Positions 12,623-24,959 of a stretch of DNA of 64,000 nucleotides are shown piece by piece. Each line of letters opens with the position of its first letter. Position 1 is the stretch's first letter. Under the pieces are notes generated by a model. It was given only the letters and a program-made list of their open reading frames with translations. It did not search any database and was not told the origin of the DNA. The stretch is from Temnothorax longispinosus (taxonomy: Eukaryota > Arthropoda > Insecta > Hymenoptera > Formicidae): positions 20,684,084-20,748,083 of the forward strand of contig NC_092362.1 of the NCBI RefSeq assembly GCF_030848805.1, in the 5' to 3' direction. Both the position numbers and the translations under genes were made by a program.

Positions 12623-14043
12623 CAGACTAGAGACCCTTTACTAGAGACTGGCCAACTTTAGGAATGCGACCACAAAATGGCGGCGAAGTCATATGTGTGT
12701 GTGTTAATACATGAACTCGATATATGTGTGCGCGCAGCGCGCGTTTGCTTATCGTTGTCATCCGTTACACGTGAATTCTGCGCTTCTGTTAGAGCTAAAC
12801 AACCTAGCCCGAATGCTTTGCAATTTAAACAAAATTTAAAGATTATCGCCATATCAAAATATTTAAAGCCAGTAGGTAACTCTAGCTATGAAGAAGATGA
12901 TAGAGTTATTGCTGGTGATTTTTTAAGTAAGCCCAAAACAAAAGAAATTACAAAAAAAATGCCACTTGTCCCTGATTTTTCCACAAAGGTCATAAACTTA
13001 GGAAACATTGAAATAAATGTGTTATACTACATTGCCGGATATATTCTCTCCCGTATTTTAATATATAACGTTGTGAGTGAATTAATTGTGTTTAAATTTC
13101 GCTGGATCTGTCACATACAAACCGATTTCAGAATGTACAAAATTCGTTCAGTTAAAATATTTTCGACGTAATACGCTTTTTTTGTCAATAACAGAACATT
13201 TGAATACTTTTATGAGATGGAAATTGTTATCAGGCAATATCTTCCATACTTAAAGAAAAATTTTGATGCGAAAAAATATGATATGGTAAATTTTTTTAAA
13301 GAAAAAATGCAGTGCATTCAATGCGATGCGTTGAAAAACTGCCATAACATACAATCTAAAAAATAATGATGCATTTCATTAGGTTTCGACTTCGAATATA
13401 TAATTCCAAAGTCCAATTACCGAACAAAGTTTACAATAGTAAAACCATGGCTATGCATGCGATAGTACGGTAGTTCAATTAACTATTTATAGCTATATAC
13501 AAAAGAAAATAAATGTATAAAAGAGTTTAATTAAATATTTAATTTAACTTTGTGTGTCATTTAAAAAATTAAACTTGTATTCTTTTATTTAATGTATTTA
13601 ATTTATGTAATTATTTACTGGATTATATTTTATTTTACATATATATTGTACCTGCGTTAAAAATAAAAATAATAAAAACAAAAATAAAAATAATTACCAA
13701 ACAATATTTTTTCTTTCGGCATTATATTATTTGTAATTACTATAAATTGATTCCTTATTATTTAACAATATGTTATTTCATTTACGAAACATTTTTCAGG
13801 ACATACATTTATACATCACTATATTCATATATATTTACATCATTATTTATACACTAGTTTATACATCATTCATCAGCGATAGCACTATACATTCGGAGTA
13901 CAAGCGTATTTCAATCCAAATTTTATACCCGTTCGCGCTCGGTCAGCAGCGTTCCTTATTGGCGCTGTCATCTTGTGGGCCCAAGTCACGTGCACCGATC
14001 ACGCGGAATCATCGAATGGCCAGTCTCTAGTAAAGGGTGTCTA
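12623..14043 (+). mobile_element. Decayed P/hAT-like DNA transposon with TIRs and 8-bp TSD
   Basis: The ends are inverted repeats: 'accctttactagagactggc' occurs at the left end (from about 12633) and its reverse complement at the right end (to about 14037). The octamer tattgcgc directly flanks the element at 12615-12622 and 14044-14051, fitting an 8-bp target site duplication. The interior is 1421 bp and too short for a whole transposase. A + frame from about 12740 to 13171 carries SPNALQFKQNLKII and YYIAGYILSRI, which resemble the C-terminal part of P-element/THAP9 transposases. A later fragment near 13200-13366 in another frame ends at a stop. So it is an internally deleted, inactive copy. 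The 8-bp TSD also fits hAT; the protein similarity favours P. Confidence 0.72.
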
Positions 14044-14483
14044 TATTGCGCGAGACGAGCCTGCAGCGGCATAAATTCCAATTATTTTTTTCTTCAATTA
14101 TCTCACCATGCAGGAGCCTGTCGGCAAAGAAAAGCGACGTATATTTAGAAAAACTGAAGTAGATTATTGCAAAATATATTTCATACGTGGCAAGTGCGTC
14201 GCGTCCACTTCGCGATAATTAATCCCAATTAATCCAGGTTTACCGGGTCCCGAGGTATATGCGCCTCATAAAATTCATCGAATCTCAGGCCCGGGCCCTG
14301 GGAGCGGCGCTCGCTGTTCCTGGGCGAGGCGCATGCGCAGACCGCGTCGGGGCTGGAGCACGTGAATCGCGAACGGCATGTGTGCAGTGCAAAGTTGTAA
14401 ACATGACAGCCGACTCTCTGGCCGAGATCGCCGGGGAGACTCAGCGTTGTTCACGGATTTTCTGAGACGGTTTGGTGGATCCG
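14044..14483 (+). promoter_or_regulatory. GATAD1 upstream region, GC-rich
   Basis: Between the transposon's target-site copy and the GATAD1 start the sequence becomes GC-rich from about 14280 and contains upstream ATGs not in frame with the protein. It probably holds the promoter and 5' UTR. No individual factor site could be assigned. Confidence 0.45.
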
Positions 14484-15415
14484 ATGCCGCTTGGCAGCAA
14501 GCCGGCGTGCGTCAAGTGCGGGACTCGCGAGACCGCTCTGTGGCACTCCACCGACGACGGTAACTTGTGCAATGCCTGTCTGGAGGACGAGCGGAACGCC
14601 GAGGCGGGCTCGTCCTCCAGGGCGGACGAGGAGGCGGACAAGAGTGGCTCGTTGAAGCCCAGGAGGAGCACGCGGATCACGAGGTATTGCAACTCGAAGG
14701 CGACGGGGCCGCACAGAATTGTGCCCAAGGGCAAGGGTCGCAGAAACCTGTTTAAGAAAACGGTGAGTGAGCGAGAGATACTCCTCCAACTTTTGCAACG
14801 AGAAGCATGGCAGGGTCTCCTCGAAGAGACGCGTGGAATCGTCGTACAGTCGCTTATATCTCATTGTTTTGTTCGCAGCCGGTCAAGGCACCTACAGCCA
14901 CCGCGACTCCGGTCACCAGCAACTTTGTATTCTACAAGGGCACGTATTTTCAAGTCGGAGATATAGTCTCCATGCAGGACGTAGACGGTGGGATTTATTA
15001 CGCCCAGATACGTGGCTTGTTGACGGATCAGTATTGCGAAAAGAGCGCCGCTGTTACCTGGCTGTTGCCCACCACAGCGAGGTGAGATTCTTTGTTCCAT
15101 TAATTTCGTCAGACTTCATCATAATAATGTTATGCAGTATTTATCAATGTTAATCTCAATATTTTAATATCGATATTAATGTTACCTGATATATCTTTTA
15201 GCCCTCCACCGGAAGAAGGCTTCATTCCCGAGACGTATATAATTGGACCGGAGGAAGATTTACCTCGTAAATTGGAGTGCATGGAATTTGTAATGCATGC
15301 TCCGTCTGACTACTTCAAGTTGAAGAACAGTCCCTATCCACCTCCACTCACGGAGAAGGGAGCGGGCTACATATGGACAACTCTTAGAAACGAACTGGCT
15401 ATATCTAAAAAATGA
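14484..15415 (+). CDS. GATAD1: GATA zinc finger domain-containing protein 1
   Basis: Three exons, 14484-14762, 14879-15081 and 15202-15415, join in phase to give 231 aa. The start is the ATG of MPLGSKP, matching the family's MPLG beginning; an in-frame TTG upstream is ignored. Cysteines 9, 12, 29 and 32 form a GATA-type zinc finger (C-x2-C-x16-C-x2-C). An acidic then basic linker follows with KGKGRRNLFK. A conserved C-terminal domain contains FYKGTYFQVGDIVS, YYAQIRG, QYCEKSAAVTWLLPT and YIIGPEEDLPRK. In vertebrates GATAD1 binds H3K4me3-marked chromatin as part of a histone demethylase/deacetylase complex. The human protein is 269 aa, with the difference in the low-complexity linker. The gene converges on the AP-3 sigma gene. 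Confidence 0.95.
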
Positions 15416-16212
15416 CAGTAATTCTTCATCAACAGTAATTCTTCACGTGTCGTTAGTGTCGCTCTAAACTTAAAATAATTTCTATACGCAAATATCTTTT
15501 TTTTATACTTTTATACTTTTAGTCGTGTGTATTATTTTAATTAAGAATACTTAGACTGTTGAATTACGAAAATGCATAGGACTCACAAAACTTGACATGA
15601 CGAAAATTTGATGTACGCTGAATATATCGCTGTATAATATAGAAATAATCTTGCGAAAAACAATACACGTTTATAATAATGCCATTTTATTTATTAAATA
15701 TATCTTCATTACAATATAACATTAATGCTTTGTGTTTTCAGTGAATAACTGTGGACATGTATTTTTTACATGTAACGGAACGCGGAGCCTAGATTACTAG
15801 ATTGGACAATCGTAAAGTTGCCAATACCATAGTTGAATTCGTGAACCTTTGACATCGTTTTAATATATCTCCTATCATACACGTGTAAAAAATTTAAGAA
15901 ACATCCTCTCGTCTTACCCAATTTCTTTCTTTATTCAGTATTCAAAAGTTTCCCGAAACTGGTTTTTTCCCTTGTAGTTTATACTCTTTTTTTTGCCAGA
16001 AGAGCCGTGATTCGAGAAAGATAGCGGTTCATCCGTGGCCTTTAACTCTGGTATCGTTGAGACGGGATATACGCGGAGGTAGCAGGCAGCATTGGTGCGT
16101 TCTCGCTTGCTTGAAGGGAGGGGAAAAGTGTCCTCGGTGCGACGGCGGTGTCGGTTACGCTCGGGATGACAGTAGTGACCAGTCAGCTGGGTGCCAACGA
16201 GGTGACGGCTGG
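15416..16212. other. Convergent 3' UTR region of GATAD1 and AP-3 sigma
   Basis: No coding sequence seen. On the minus strand, AATAAA-type signals occur near 15930 and 15690 and could serve the AP-3 sigma transcript. No clear canonical signal was found for GATAD1 on the plus strand. Confidence 0.5.
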
Positions 16213-17893
16213 TCAGAATTTGAGATCTTTTATGGCTTGCGGCAAGTCAGGTAGCTTCATATCCTTTATTTGTTGCGGTATATTCATGTTCTTCACCGCC
16301 GAGACAGCACGCGCGGGCGCTGCTGTGATTCCCGCCTGCACACACCATACGGATGGAAGAAGTGTGGAGAACGGACATGTTTCAAGGAGGACTCAGAGTG
16401 AACGCAGGGGTGAAATTTTTTAGCTAGGAGCGAAGGGCAAATGACGGATGACTACACGGCGTCGACGACATTTATTACTCTTATAAAGCGACATTATGAC
16501 ATTTACATCATGAAGGCACTCGGTTTATGCAGCGGACAATTACAAAACAGAAATGCATCGCCATGCGTGTTACGCAAATGCTCACGCTTTATTAAAGCTA
16601 CGAAGGACTTTGCGCTGTCTACAGTTTTGGATAAGGTAAAAAAAAACGAAGAAAAGTAAAAAAATAGACGAATCACAAATACAGATACGCGCGGGAATGC
16701 GACATTGTAGTGGCCTGATTTACTTAAGGAGGGGGTCCCAGAAGGACAAACGGACGGGGTGAGCAAGACCGCCCAGATTTGTAAGTCCCCTAAAATTGAT
16801 GTTACGTCAATCAGTCCTACCTGCCACCACATCGGGTATCTTCTACAAATCGCTGTACCGGTTATGCATGCATATAGCTAAAGCGCTCAACGGACCGTTT
16901 AAGCGATTAACGATTTTCAAGCTCAGTGACAGAAAATAAACGTATATTGCAAAATTGGCCGTACTAGCTTGAAACATATAAACGTTAGCGTTCTATCTCA
17001 TGAAATGGGCAATGAGAATTTGTGGGATGTAAGAAGTTAATACAAGTTTGTGCGTCGCGATCGATAATCCTGACTGTGAGCTCGTTACAAACTTATTACA
17101 GTCGTAAAAGTCGAACATTCAGTATATCTGAGTCGAGAGCACAAATTTTGAAAGAATTTTGAAGATCACAGTCAAGGTGATATCGGGACAGTAATAACAG
17201 GCCGCACTTACCTCTTGCTTCTCCAACTTGTTCTGATCCTCGATCCTCGTGAGAATCTCAGTCATGTTGGTCTCGAGGACCATACCGCCCATCACTAACT
17301 CATTGAGTATGTAATGGACTTTGTCCACGTGAAAAATGAGATCGAGCTCGCACACGTTCTCAAAGCATTTGTCCAGGGTCTCGACAAAGACCTGTATCAG
17401 GTCTAGGATTCCCAGCTCCGACTCCGAACTGTCGACGCAGAACACAAAGTAGAGCGTCGCGTAATGCCGATAGATCAGCTTGTAGTCGGATCCGCCGATC
17501 AGACTACCGCCCTCCAAGAAATTGCACACGTTGTCGTCTCTCTTCGAGACCAGCTGAAACGTCTCTTTTATTATCTGCTGCTGCATATCCTCGTTCTGAA
17601 GCAGAAAATATGCGGTCTTGTGTCGCAACGATCCATATGTTCGCGTCTTCCTATCGCGTTCCACGCGGTTGCAATTTGTTCGGCGGATATCTCGACGCCG
17701 AATTTACGTTGCGCGTCGCCTCCAACGCAGATTTCATTATATTTCATTAAATAAAAGAATTTAATTTGCAGAATTTACGTGCGGTAAGTGGAAGAGATTC
17801 AAACGGCATCCAACGTATACTTACGAAGTACTGATAAAACTTGGAAAGCCGAGGTTTCCCATGATTATTGAAGACCAGGATCGCCTTAATCAT
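16213..17893 (-). CDS. AP3S: AP-3 complex subunit sigma
   Basis: Three exons on the minus strand, 17825-17893, 17212-17595 and 16213-16335, join in phase 0 to give 191 aa (human AP3S1 is 193). Exon 1 encodes MIKAILVFNNHGKPRLSKFY. Exon 2 has the clathrin-adaptor small-chain core (LVSKRDDNVCNFLEGG, IYRHYATLYFVFCVDSSESE, VFVETLDKCFENVCELDLIF). Exon 3 encodes the sigma-3 tail AAPARAVSAVKNMN and ends KDLKF. The protein is the small chain of AP-3, which sorts cargo from endosomes to lysosomes and pigment granules. It is highly conserved with no lesion. The last exon is short and lies about 0.9 kb beyond exon 2, so automated predictions may miss it. Confidence 0.96.
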
Positions 17894-19977
17894 GTCTGTA
17901 TATGTTCGGAGTCAGTTGGCTTCGCTCGACCTTACGGTAATCCTGTCGTTACGCTCGGAGCGCACGGTCATTGGTGCGCGAGAGGTTATGTTCTACGACC
18001 GCGACTGTCCTCCGATCGGTTTAATCCTCATTACTTCTTTCCGGTGAGTTGGAGATAACTGTGTGTTATTCAATAATTGATAACTAATAATGGAGAGAAA
18101 AATTCTGATAAGGTTAGCTGTCAACAGCTGTCAATAACTGTCAACGTGTCTGTCAGCTTCAGACGAGTATCAGTCTATAATAGTGCCCTTTTTCTTTTTT
18201 AATCGCTTCTGCACTCTCGCCGCTCTCCAGCACTTTCTGCACCGCATCGAAAGGGAGAGGGAACGGTGCGCTTGAAGGTGCAGAAACTGCAGAAAGTGCG
18301 AGCGAACGAGCATTCGTCCCGCAATCGGTTTCTCCCGCTGCTCGTCTCCTTCTCTCCTTGTCAACGAACGACATCGTGCAATCGGTGCAATTCAGTGTTC
18401 AGTTCAGTGCGCCGAGAGTGCCGAGACCAGCCGAGACGGTGCAAAGCAAACACAGCAAACGTGGACGACGCGTCGCAGTTGCCGGGTCAGTGCCAGTTGC
18501 CAGTGGTGCGATATGGGAATGTGAAATGTGAGGATTGTGAGAGTGCGCGCTTCGTCCACGTCCGCGACCGCTGACCGCTGACCGCTGACCGCGTTACGCT
18601 TCGCGCGGCCGGAATGAAAGCGGTGTGGTTGTAAAGCAGATCCTAAAGGCAGGACTGGCAGGAGAAGGAAATTTGCGACGAGGTCGACAGGTTCCGAGTT
18701 CCGACGGGTCGTTCGCCCGGACGGGTGTCTGGGTCTCATCTGCACTCTCGTGAGTCGTGAGTCTCGTGCACCGTGCACCTGCCGCGTTCAGAACGAAGTG
18801 AGAAGCATATTCGCGTATAGAAGCGGGAAGAAGAGAAGCGATGATAGATCTGATCGATCTGCGATTTCGTCTAATTTCATTGTTTACATATGTCGCTCGC
18901 GCTACAACCGCTAGCTGGTATTGCAATATTTGCAATTTGAAAGAAGAAAAGACTGAAGAGGAGGGCAGAATCTGATGGAAGCTGATCGAAAGCAATTCAT
19001 GAAGCAATTACGAATGTTTTATTGGCGTGATAATAACAACCGACGTCGACTCTGAAAAAAAAATAAATAAATAAAAACGGCAAGCAAAACACGATTATCA
19101 GGGCTTTCACTTTCGATTCCTTATCTTATCGGGGATCAAGATCGAATTACGTAATCAATTAACGTAATCGCGCCTTGTTACCGCGAGATTACGAAAAAAG
19201 AGCTTCCTCGCGCGAGAGCAGCCGGCGCGCAAGCGCGCGGCGGTCACACGCACACGACTTCCTCGGGGAGGAGAGGTCGTGTGACAGCGCCGGGAGAGCG
19301 ACGAGCGACGGCGAGGGGAGCGAAGGAAAGAGAGACCGGAGCGAGCGAACGAGAGACATCGAGTTAAATGGAACCTGTTCTTCCGCTTGCCGCGTATCCG
19401 TGGCACGCGTCCGCACGTCTTCCGCGGCGCGCGACGTTCCGCCGGTGAGCCGAGCTGTCATTCCACGCGGACGGAGGGTAAATGGAGAGCCGCCAAATGC
19501 GGCTCCGTGACCACGCAGTCATCGCGGCCGAAAGGTGAGCGTCTCGTTTGTTGTCCCGGCGATAGGTATGTCGCAAGACTCGTCAATCAAGGCACATCGT
19601 CGGCATCGAGCGCGAATTTAGTGGCCCCCCCCCCCCGGCCGGGAGGCAAGGGCGCCCCGCGTGCGTCTCGCGACTGGACTACGCATATTTCTCAACGTTG
19701 CGAGAGACGTACGCTTGAAAGCCGCGAAATTATTATTAGATCACGCTCGTCGGATTGATAGCCCGCTTCCTGGTGCGTGTCGAGGTCAGGCCTCTTGTTT
19801 GTTTCCTAGCGAGAAAATGCGAGGGTAATACATGATGTCAGTATGTTTATTCATGAACGTGAGTAATTATGCAGTTAGCAGTAGTTAAAGATAATGCTTA
19901 TGCTTGTTTTTGTTCGATGAGTTGTTATTATGTATCTTATATTAATATTTAACAGTCTTTATTATCTTATTGTGCTA
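17894..19977 (+). promoter_or_regulatory. GC-rich region, probable divergent promoter and 5' UTR zone
   Basis: From about 18200 to 19760 the DNA is GC- and CpG-rich, unlike its surroundings. It includes a threefold CGCTGAC repeat near 18567-18590, a run of about 13 C at 19625-19638, and a good donor (AAAG|GTGAGC) near 19533. It lies upstream of AP-3 sigma (minus) and far upstream of the galactosyltransferase (plus), so it may hold non-coding first exons for the latter. Frames inside are long only because stop codons are rare in GC-rich DNA. Confidence 0.4.
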
Positions 19978-20697
19978 TTTTTTTTTTTTTGAAGGTCCGG
20001 ATAGCTTTTAGAGGTTTCACATTAATGTTCTTTAACCTGTTCTCGATGTCATACGGAAATGGAATTCCCAATCTTTCTAGTTCACGATACGGTCTATCTC
20101 TAACCTCGTCGAATCTAATGCATCTTAAGTACAGTATGGTGTACCTACTCGTATCTAGAAACTCTGCTCTGCACTTTGCATTTTACATTTAGCGACATCT
20201 ATGTATATACCCTTTTCTCGCGAAGGATTCATTTAAATTGTAGTGGTTAGCTCTTATATATAAACGATTAATTATTGTGATAAGTCCTCTTAATTAGTTG
20301 ATCAAGTTTGCTGAGTCATACATGATTGTTTTCCTTAAAATGTAATACTCGTTGAAATATTTAATTTCTTTGAATCTTTCCTCTAGGTCTGACCTTTCTC
20401 CAGTTTTATTATAATTAAATTATACATTATATACATATTTACTCTATCCTCCAGTCTTTAATAGGTATATATAACTTGATTCTATCACTTATTTCTTCTG
20501 TCGCCTTCTCAGCTGATTCATCTGCTCGTTTCCTTTTATTCCTACCTGACTAGGGATTCATCTTATAATAATTTTATATACTTTTATCTACCTTAGATAT
20601 AATATCTGCAATACAAAAGAATATCTTTTTATTTTACAGATATATTTATATTGGTAGACACTAAGATTATCATTGCACAGCGTTTTACAAGCACTTG

Positions 20698-20837
20698 GGC
20701 CCGGTTGCACCAACGTCACGTAATATTTAATCTTAGCTTAACTCACTCTTCGTCTCTTTCTAAGGGGACAGTTAGAAAGAGACGAAGAGTAAGTTAAGCT
20801 AAGGTTAAATATGTGACGTATTTGGTGCAACCGGGCC
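20698..20837. mobile_element. Foldback MITE
   Basis: A nearly perfect inverted repeat about 140 bp long: 'ggcccggttgcaccaa' at the left end is matched by its complement at the right end. The inner arms ('tctttctaa...ttagaaaga') also pair. It is nested in the dead retrotransposon and is non-coding. Confidence 0.85.
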
Positions 20838-21193
20838 TTAGTGACTCAGTTAAAATCACATCGTTAGTCAGTCTTAATGACATTTTCTTGTATAAAGCTC
20901 AATTGGGTTTATTTCCATTCCTCATAATATTCTATTTAAAACTTTTAAAATATTGATAGCTTCATTCACTTTAATTGATCTGTTTATTAAATATGAATTG
21001 ATTATCAAATTAAATGTATAATCTATCTAACAATTTAGCATGTTTTGTGCACCAGATTTCACTATCATCCATATTTTTATTTTCACTAAATTATTTATTT
21101 TTTCTGTCGTGTTAAAATCCACAAACTTAATTTCTTTCCAAAACTAGTCCTAGTTCTCTCAAGTTATTTCCTATTAATTCAACCACATCTTCC

Positions 21194-21505
21194 AATTCGG
21201 TTTTAACATAAATTTTTTTTATTAAGCGGTCTGATAGATCATGGCATACTTTCTTTGTAAACTTTTTGAATTTTTGCAATATCTTCAAAATTGAAGAAAA
21301 TATAGTACACGAAAATGTGCTGTGACGTCATACCTTATATGCGAAATCTTTTGAAGTTGCCGTCATCAAAGAAACCTTAGCAAGCTATAACTTTCTCAAA
21401 TTTAGGTTTTTTTTTTTTTTAATTCAAAAAGTACTAAAAATTGGCTTAGATTCTCTACATTAATTATGGATACCGCTTAATAAAAAAAAATGTTCAAACC
21501 GAATT
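21194..21505. mobile_element. MITE with about 37-bp terminal inverted repeats
   Basis: The left end reads aattcggttttaacat, then a T-run, then attaagcggt. The right end is its inverted copy (accgcttaat, an A-run, then tgttcaaaccgaatt). The element is about 310 bp, non-coding, and nested in the retrotransposon. Confidence 0.75.
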
Positions 21506-21548
21506 CCTTTACTAATTATAGAGTTATTCCCTGTGACATATATATTAC

Positions 21549-21678
21549 TATGGCTGCGGTCTACTTGACGCTACAAAATGCTTTGAAGCATTTCTCTTCT
21601 CTTTTCTTTTAATAAAGAAAGAAGAAGAAGAAGGAGAACGCTCCAAAGCATTTGTAGTGTCAAGTGGACCGCAGCCTA
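21549..21678. mobile_element. Foldback MITE
   Basis: The arms 'ggctgcggtctacttgacgc' and its inverted copy near 21645-21676 pair with few mismatches around a purine/pyrimidine-rich loop. It is non-coding. Confidence 0.8.
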
Positions 21679-23830
21679 TATCATCTGTGCATTGTAATAC
21701 CTTTACATTATGTTTAATACTTTTGTGATGTCTTTAATATACATATAATGTGTATAATGTAAAGCTTATCACCCCTTGTGGCAATTCTTTAAAAATTATT
21801 TTTTTTTTATTGATTCCTCTCTAATTACAATATTATGAACTTCGTCTTTCTTTCTCTCAGCCGCTCGTTTACATAGAAGAATTTTTCATGAGCACCCTTC
21901 TTTCATTAACTTATCAACAAGGATAATCTCTCTTCACTGTATCATGCTGATGCTATGATAATTATATGGCATCTAAAAAAGCAGCCACAGTACTTGTGTC
22001 TTCCATTATTCCTATTTTTATTTCCGCTGTTATTCTACAAAGGCTATATTGTCTGTACACGACCTCCCTCTTCTGAATCTATCTTGATTTTTACTTCTCA
22101 TTCTCAGCCTACCAGATTACTCTTTCCACTCTCTCAAATATTTTACATTTTACTCGTGCAGGATGATAACGTATTGATCTCATATTTTTTATTGGACTTA
22201 ATAAAGACAGTTTAAAATGATCTTTTTTGAACTTAACTATTTTGTCAAAGTAGTTAAATAATTTTAATAACTCTTTCATAAAGTTAATACTCAAACTTTG
22301 TATTCGATCTGGTCTAAACTCGATGATGAGCTATCCGTCCGTCACATTTTTATACGCTCGTAATGATTCTTCAAACATAAAGCTATTTAAATCCTATATA
22401 TTATTTCTTGAGATAGTTTCTTAACTTACTTTTCTTCTTTTCGGTCATAATATTTTCTTTTTTCTTTCTCCTTTATCTTTTTGTTCTCTTTTTACTTTAT
22501 TTGAACGGTCTTCTATTATTATCCTTTTGTCGTTGTGATAATTTATCATCGAATGTGTACTTTTACAAAGATGTTCTCATCCTAGTTCAGATTACTTCTG
22601 TATTCCGTCTGGTTCTTTTTGGTTTACTTTGAGTCATTCTTTGGAATTCTTTATATATAAACTCTTTCTACTTCTGTCAGCTCTTAACAATATTCTTACT
22701 TCTCGAATTGATACGTTTCTTTCTGCCATTTTTAAAAATGGAAATTGAAATTGTATACCTGACATCTGTTATTTGTAGATTTATGATCCTCACTACAATT
22801 CACACAATTGATCACTTTTTCACATGCTCCATGGAATGCTTCTCCGCATATGATACATATTCCTGTAGATTTTCATAAAGTCTTAATATGTCCAAATTTA
22901 AAGCGATTAAAACATTACATTAAATAACAAAACAAGCCATTAACCCGTTAAATATTTTAAATTCCTCGGATAGGTCATTACCCTCCATTGTAATTAGTAT
23001 CTCTTGAACGGTCGGTCTCGCTCCGCGCGTACTTGGCGCGAGACACTGCTGTGTCTCTTGATATGATGTATATACCCAGTTCTGATTTCCTTGCTAACTG
23101 GATTCATGTTTCTTCTCTTCATTCTTTCCAGTTGTAATCCCTTTAATGTTCTCCGTAGCCCCCACCAAAACATGCATGTATATCCATATCCCAGTCCAAG
23201 ATGATACCCTTACATCATTCGACTCTATTGAGGATTGAATAAGAAATCTGTTATTTTTCTTTTCCTTCTTCTATATTGAAACACCTATTAGCTTCTACAA
23301 TATTTTTAAGAAATATTTTTGACCTACTAAATCTGTCGTTTCTTATTTTTTTTCTATTCTATTCTATATATCTTTTCTTTGATCTATATTTTATATGTAT
23401 ATTAACATTAGCCTCTACTACTATGTCTCCTTTATGACCACTTTTAAATCTATTCTCTATGTATATTATTATTAGCCTCTATCTCCCTAGCCTCAATTTC
23501 TTCCTCATATCTTAATTTTCCTTTGTTAATTATCATTTTAACCTTATTGCACTGCCTCCGTTTTTTCCTACGTTTATCTAGCTCTTCGATTACCTTTACT
23601 TCTATAGAATTACGATAACTTACCTCTCTTTCTCAATACCTGTAATCGTAATCTCGTTTCTTTCAATCGAATCCTGATCTGCCTTTTGTTCTTGTTTCCT
23701 TCTTCCTTTTGATAATCTCTTTTAGCATTACATTCTCAGTTATGTTGTTTTTTCTCTCTCTTATGTTATCAAACATTTTTCCACCACACGATCTTGTACG
23801 TTTTATTTTTTAGTTATTTGAGTATTTTCG

Positions 23831-24959
23831 TTTGCTACCCAATAATTCTCTATATTTTATCGCGTTATCAAAAATTTATCATATAGGTACTTCCTTATCT
23901 ACCACGATTCTTTGTTCATTTGTTACTAGATACGTGCTTATCAGACTCGGCTTTTCTCTTTCTGTCTCACCCAGTCTTTCTGTCTTTCTGTCTCACCATT
24001 TCCGTAACTGTTCTCTCTTTCTCCTACCTTTGTCGTCTTTGTCCTTCCTTCTAGACCTCTTTCTAGCTAGTTTTTGGACCTTCCTCCAATATATGGCTGG
24101 CTATATTATCGGGATTCCACTTTGAAACTGTCTAATTCTCAAGGAATCAGTTAAATATATCAATTTTTAGTCGAAATGTGATCGACAGAAATCTCGTTAT
24201 ACTATCACTAGGGCGCCTCCTATATCCTTTCACATTTAAAGACTTATTAATCACCCTATGCTTGTGATGTAGAAAGAAGGGTTAAATAAAACTGAAAGTG
24301 AATGCCTTCATGGCTGTTCCCTGGTTGTACTACACAATTCAAATGTTTTTAAACGTACGAAATTGAAACAGGCAAGATGGATGGTGTTTGTGTTGCCGTC
24401 GCAAACGCAGTTCTGGTTATTGATAAGGCTGATGCTAAGGTACCGCTGACCAATGACGTTCACCAGTATAAGCCAACACAGCTTTTATTAATGGTCTTTG
24501 TTATGGCAGCTGTGCCAGCGGTATCTCAAACGCGTATTGTGACATTCCTTGCCTATATTTTGGACAAAAGTATTATTTGTTTATAAATATATTGGAACTT
24601 AAACGGGAGAGGTATTCTGTATTGCAAAATGTCAATATACGCACTGTGAGGAGCAATGAATTCTGTGAAATTTGTTACCAATTCGCGGTCGAATGTTGAG
24701 GGACACATTAAAACTCAAGGTAAATCGTAATCGTTGCAAATACAGTGTTTTAAAACTGATGACATTCTCTTATTAGTATACGTGCTATTGTAACCAAATG
24801 TACCTTGCATACAGAAAGGTTTTTGTTCGCGTATTTAGATTATTTTCAGTTATTTAGACTGTTCCATATATTTTCCATATATTTCAATTTGTAGTTAATT
24901 TGCTAATAATATTTGTTAGTTCTTAAAAATTAATATAAGTGTTTTCTTTTTCCATATAG
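23831..24959 (+). other. Upstream of galactosyltransferase; possible 5' UTR exon to 24719
   Basis: Mostly non-coding. A possible exon ends at 24719 (CTCAAG|GTAAAT) and would splice to the acceptor (ccatatag) directly before the galactosyltransferase ATG at 24960. An ATG near 24657 in that exon would then read out of frame with the protein, making it an upstream open frame. The small frame at 24377-24586 is not convincing. Confidence 0.35.

Larger units (their letters stand above)
19978..23830 (-). mobile_element. Degenerate non-LTR (I/Jockey-like) retrotransposon, antisense
   Basis: Read on the minus strand, a gag-like ORF1 remnant occupies about 22700-23800. It ends in zinc knuckles near 22760-22925, with recognisable CIICGEAFHGAC and CVNCSEDH segments. 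Downstream there is a reverse transcriptase remnant: FRRGRSCTDNIA at about 22044-22080 and, in another frame, TVAAFLDA at about 21963-21987. The element ends at a poly-T run at 19978-19990, which is the poly-A tail of a minus-strand insertion. Many stops and frameshifts make it inactive. A 60-codon open stretch at 19993-20185 (minus; contains RLGIPFPYDIENRLKN) may be its C-terminal part, but I do not recognise it. Confidence 0.65.

Noticed and set aside
16057..16423. Plus-strand frames opposite the last AP-3 sigma exon
   Set aside because: They are antisense shadows of the minus-strand exon at 16213-16335, which encodes the conserved sigma-3 tail.
18266..19758. Several frames of 60-137 codons on both strands
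   Set aside because: All arise from CpG-rich sequence; overlapping frames on both strands are equally long, so none is favoured.
24377..24586. 69-codon frame upstream of the galactosyltransferase
   Set aside because: It is not in a position to splice in frame to the enzyme and shows no signal peptide or domain.
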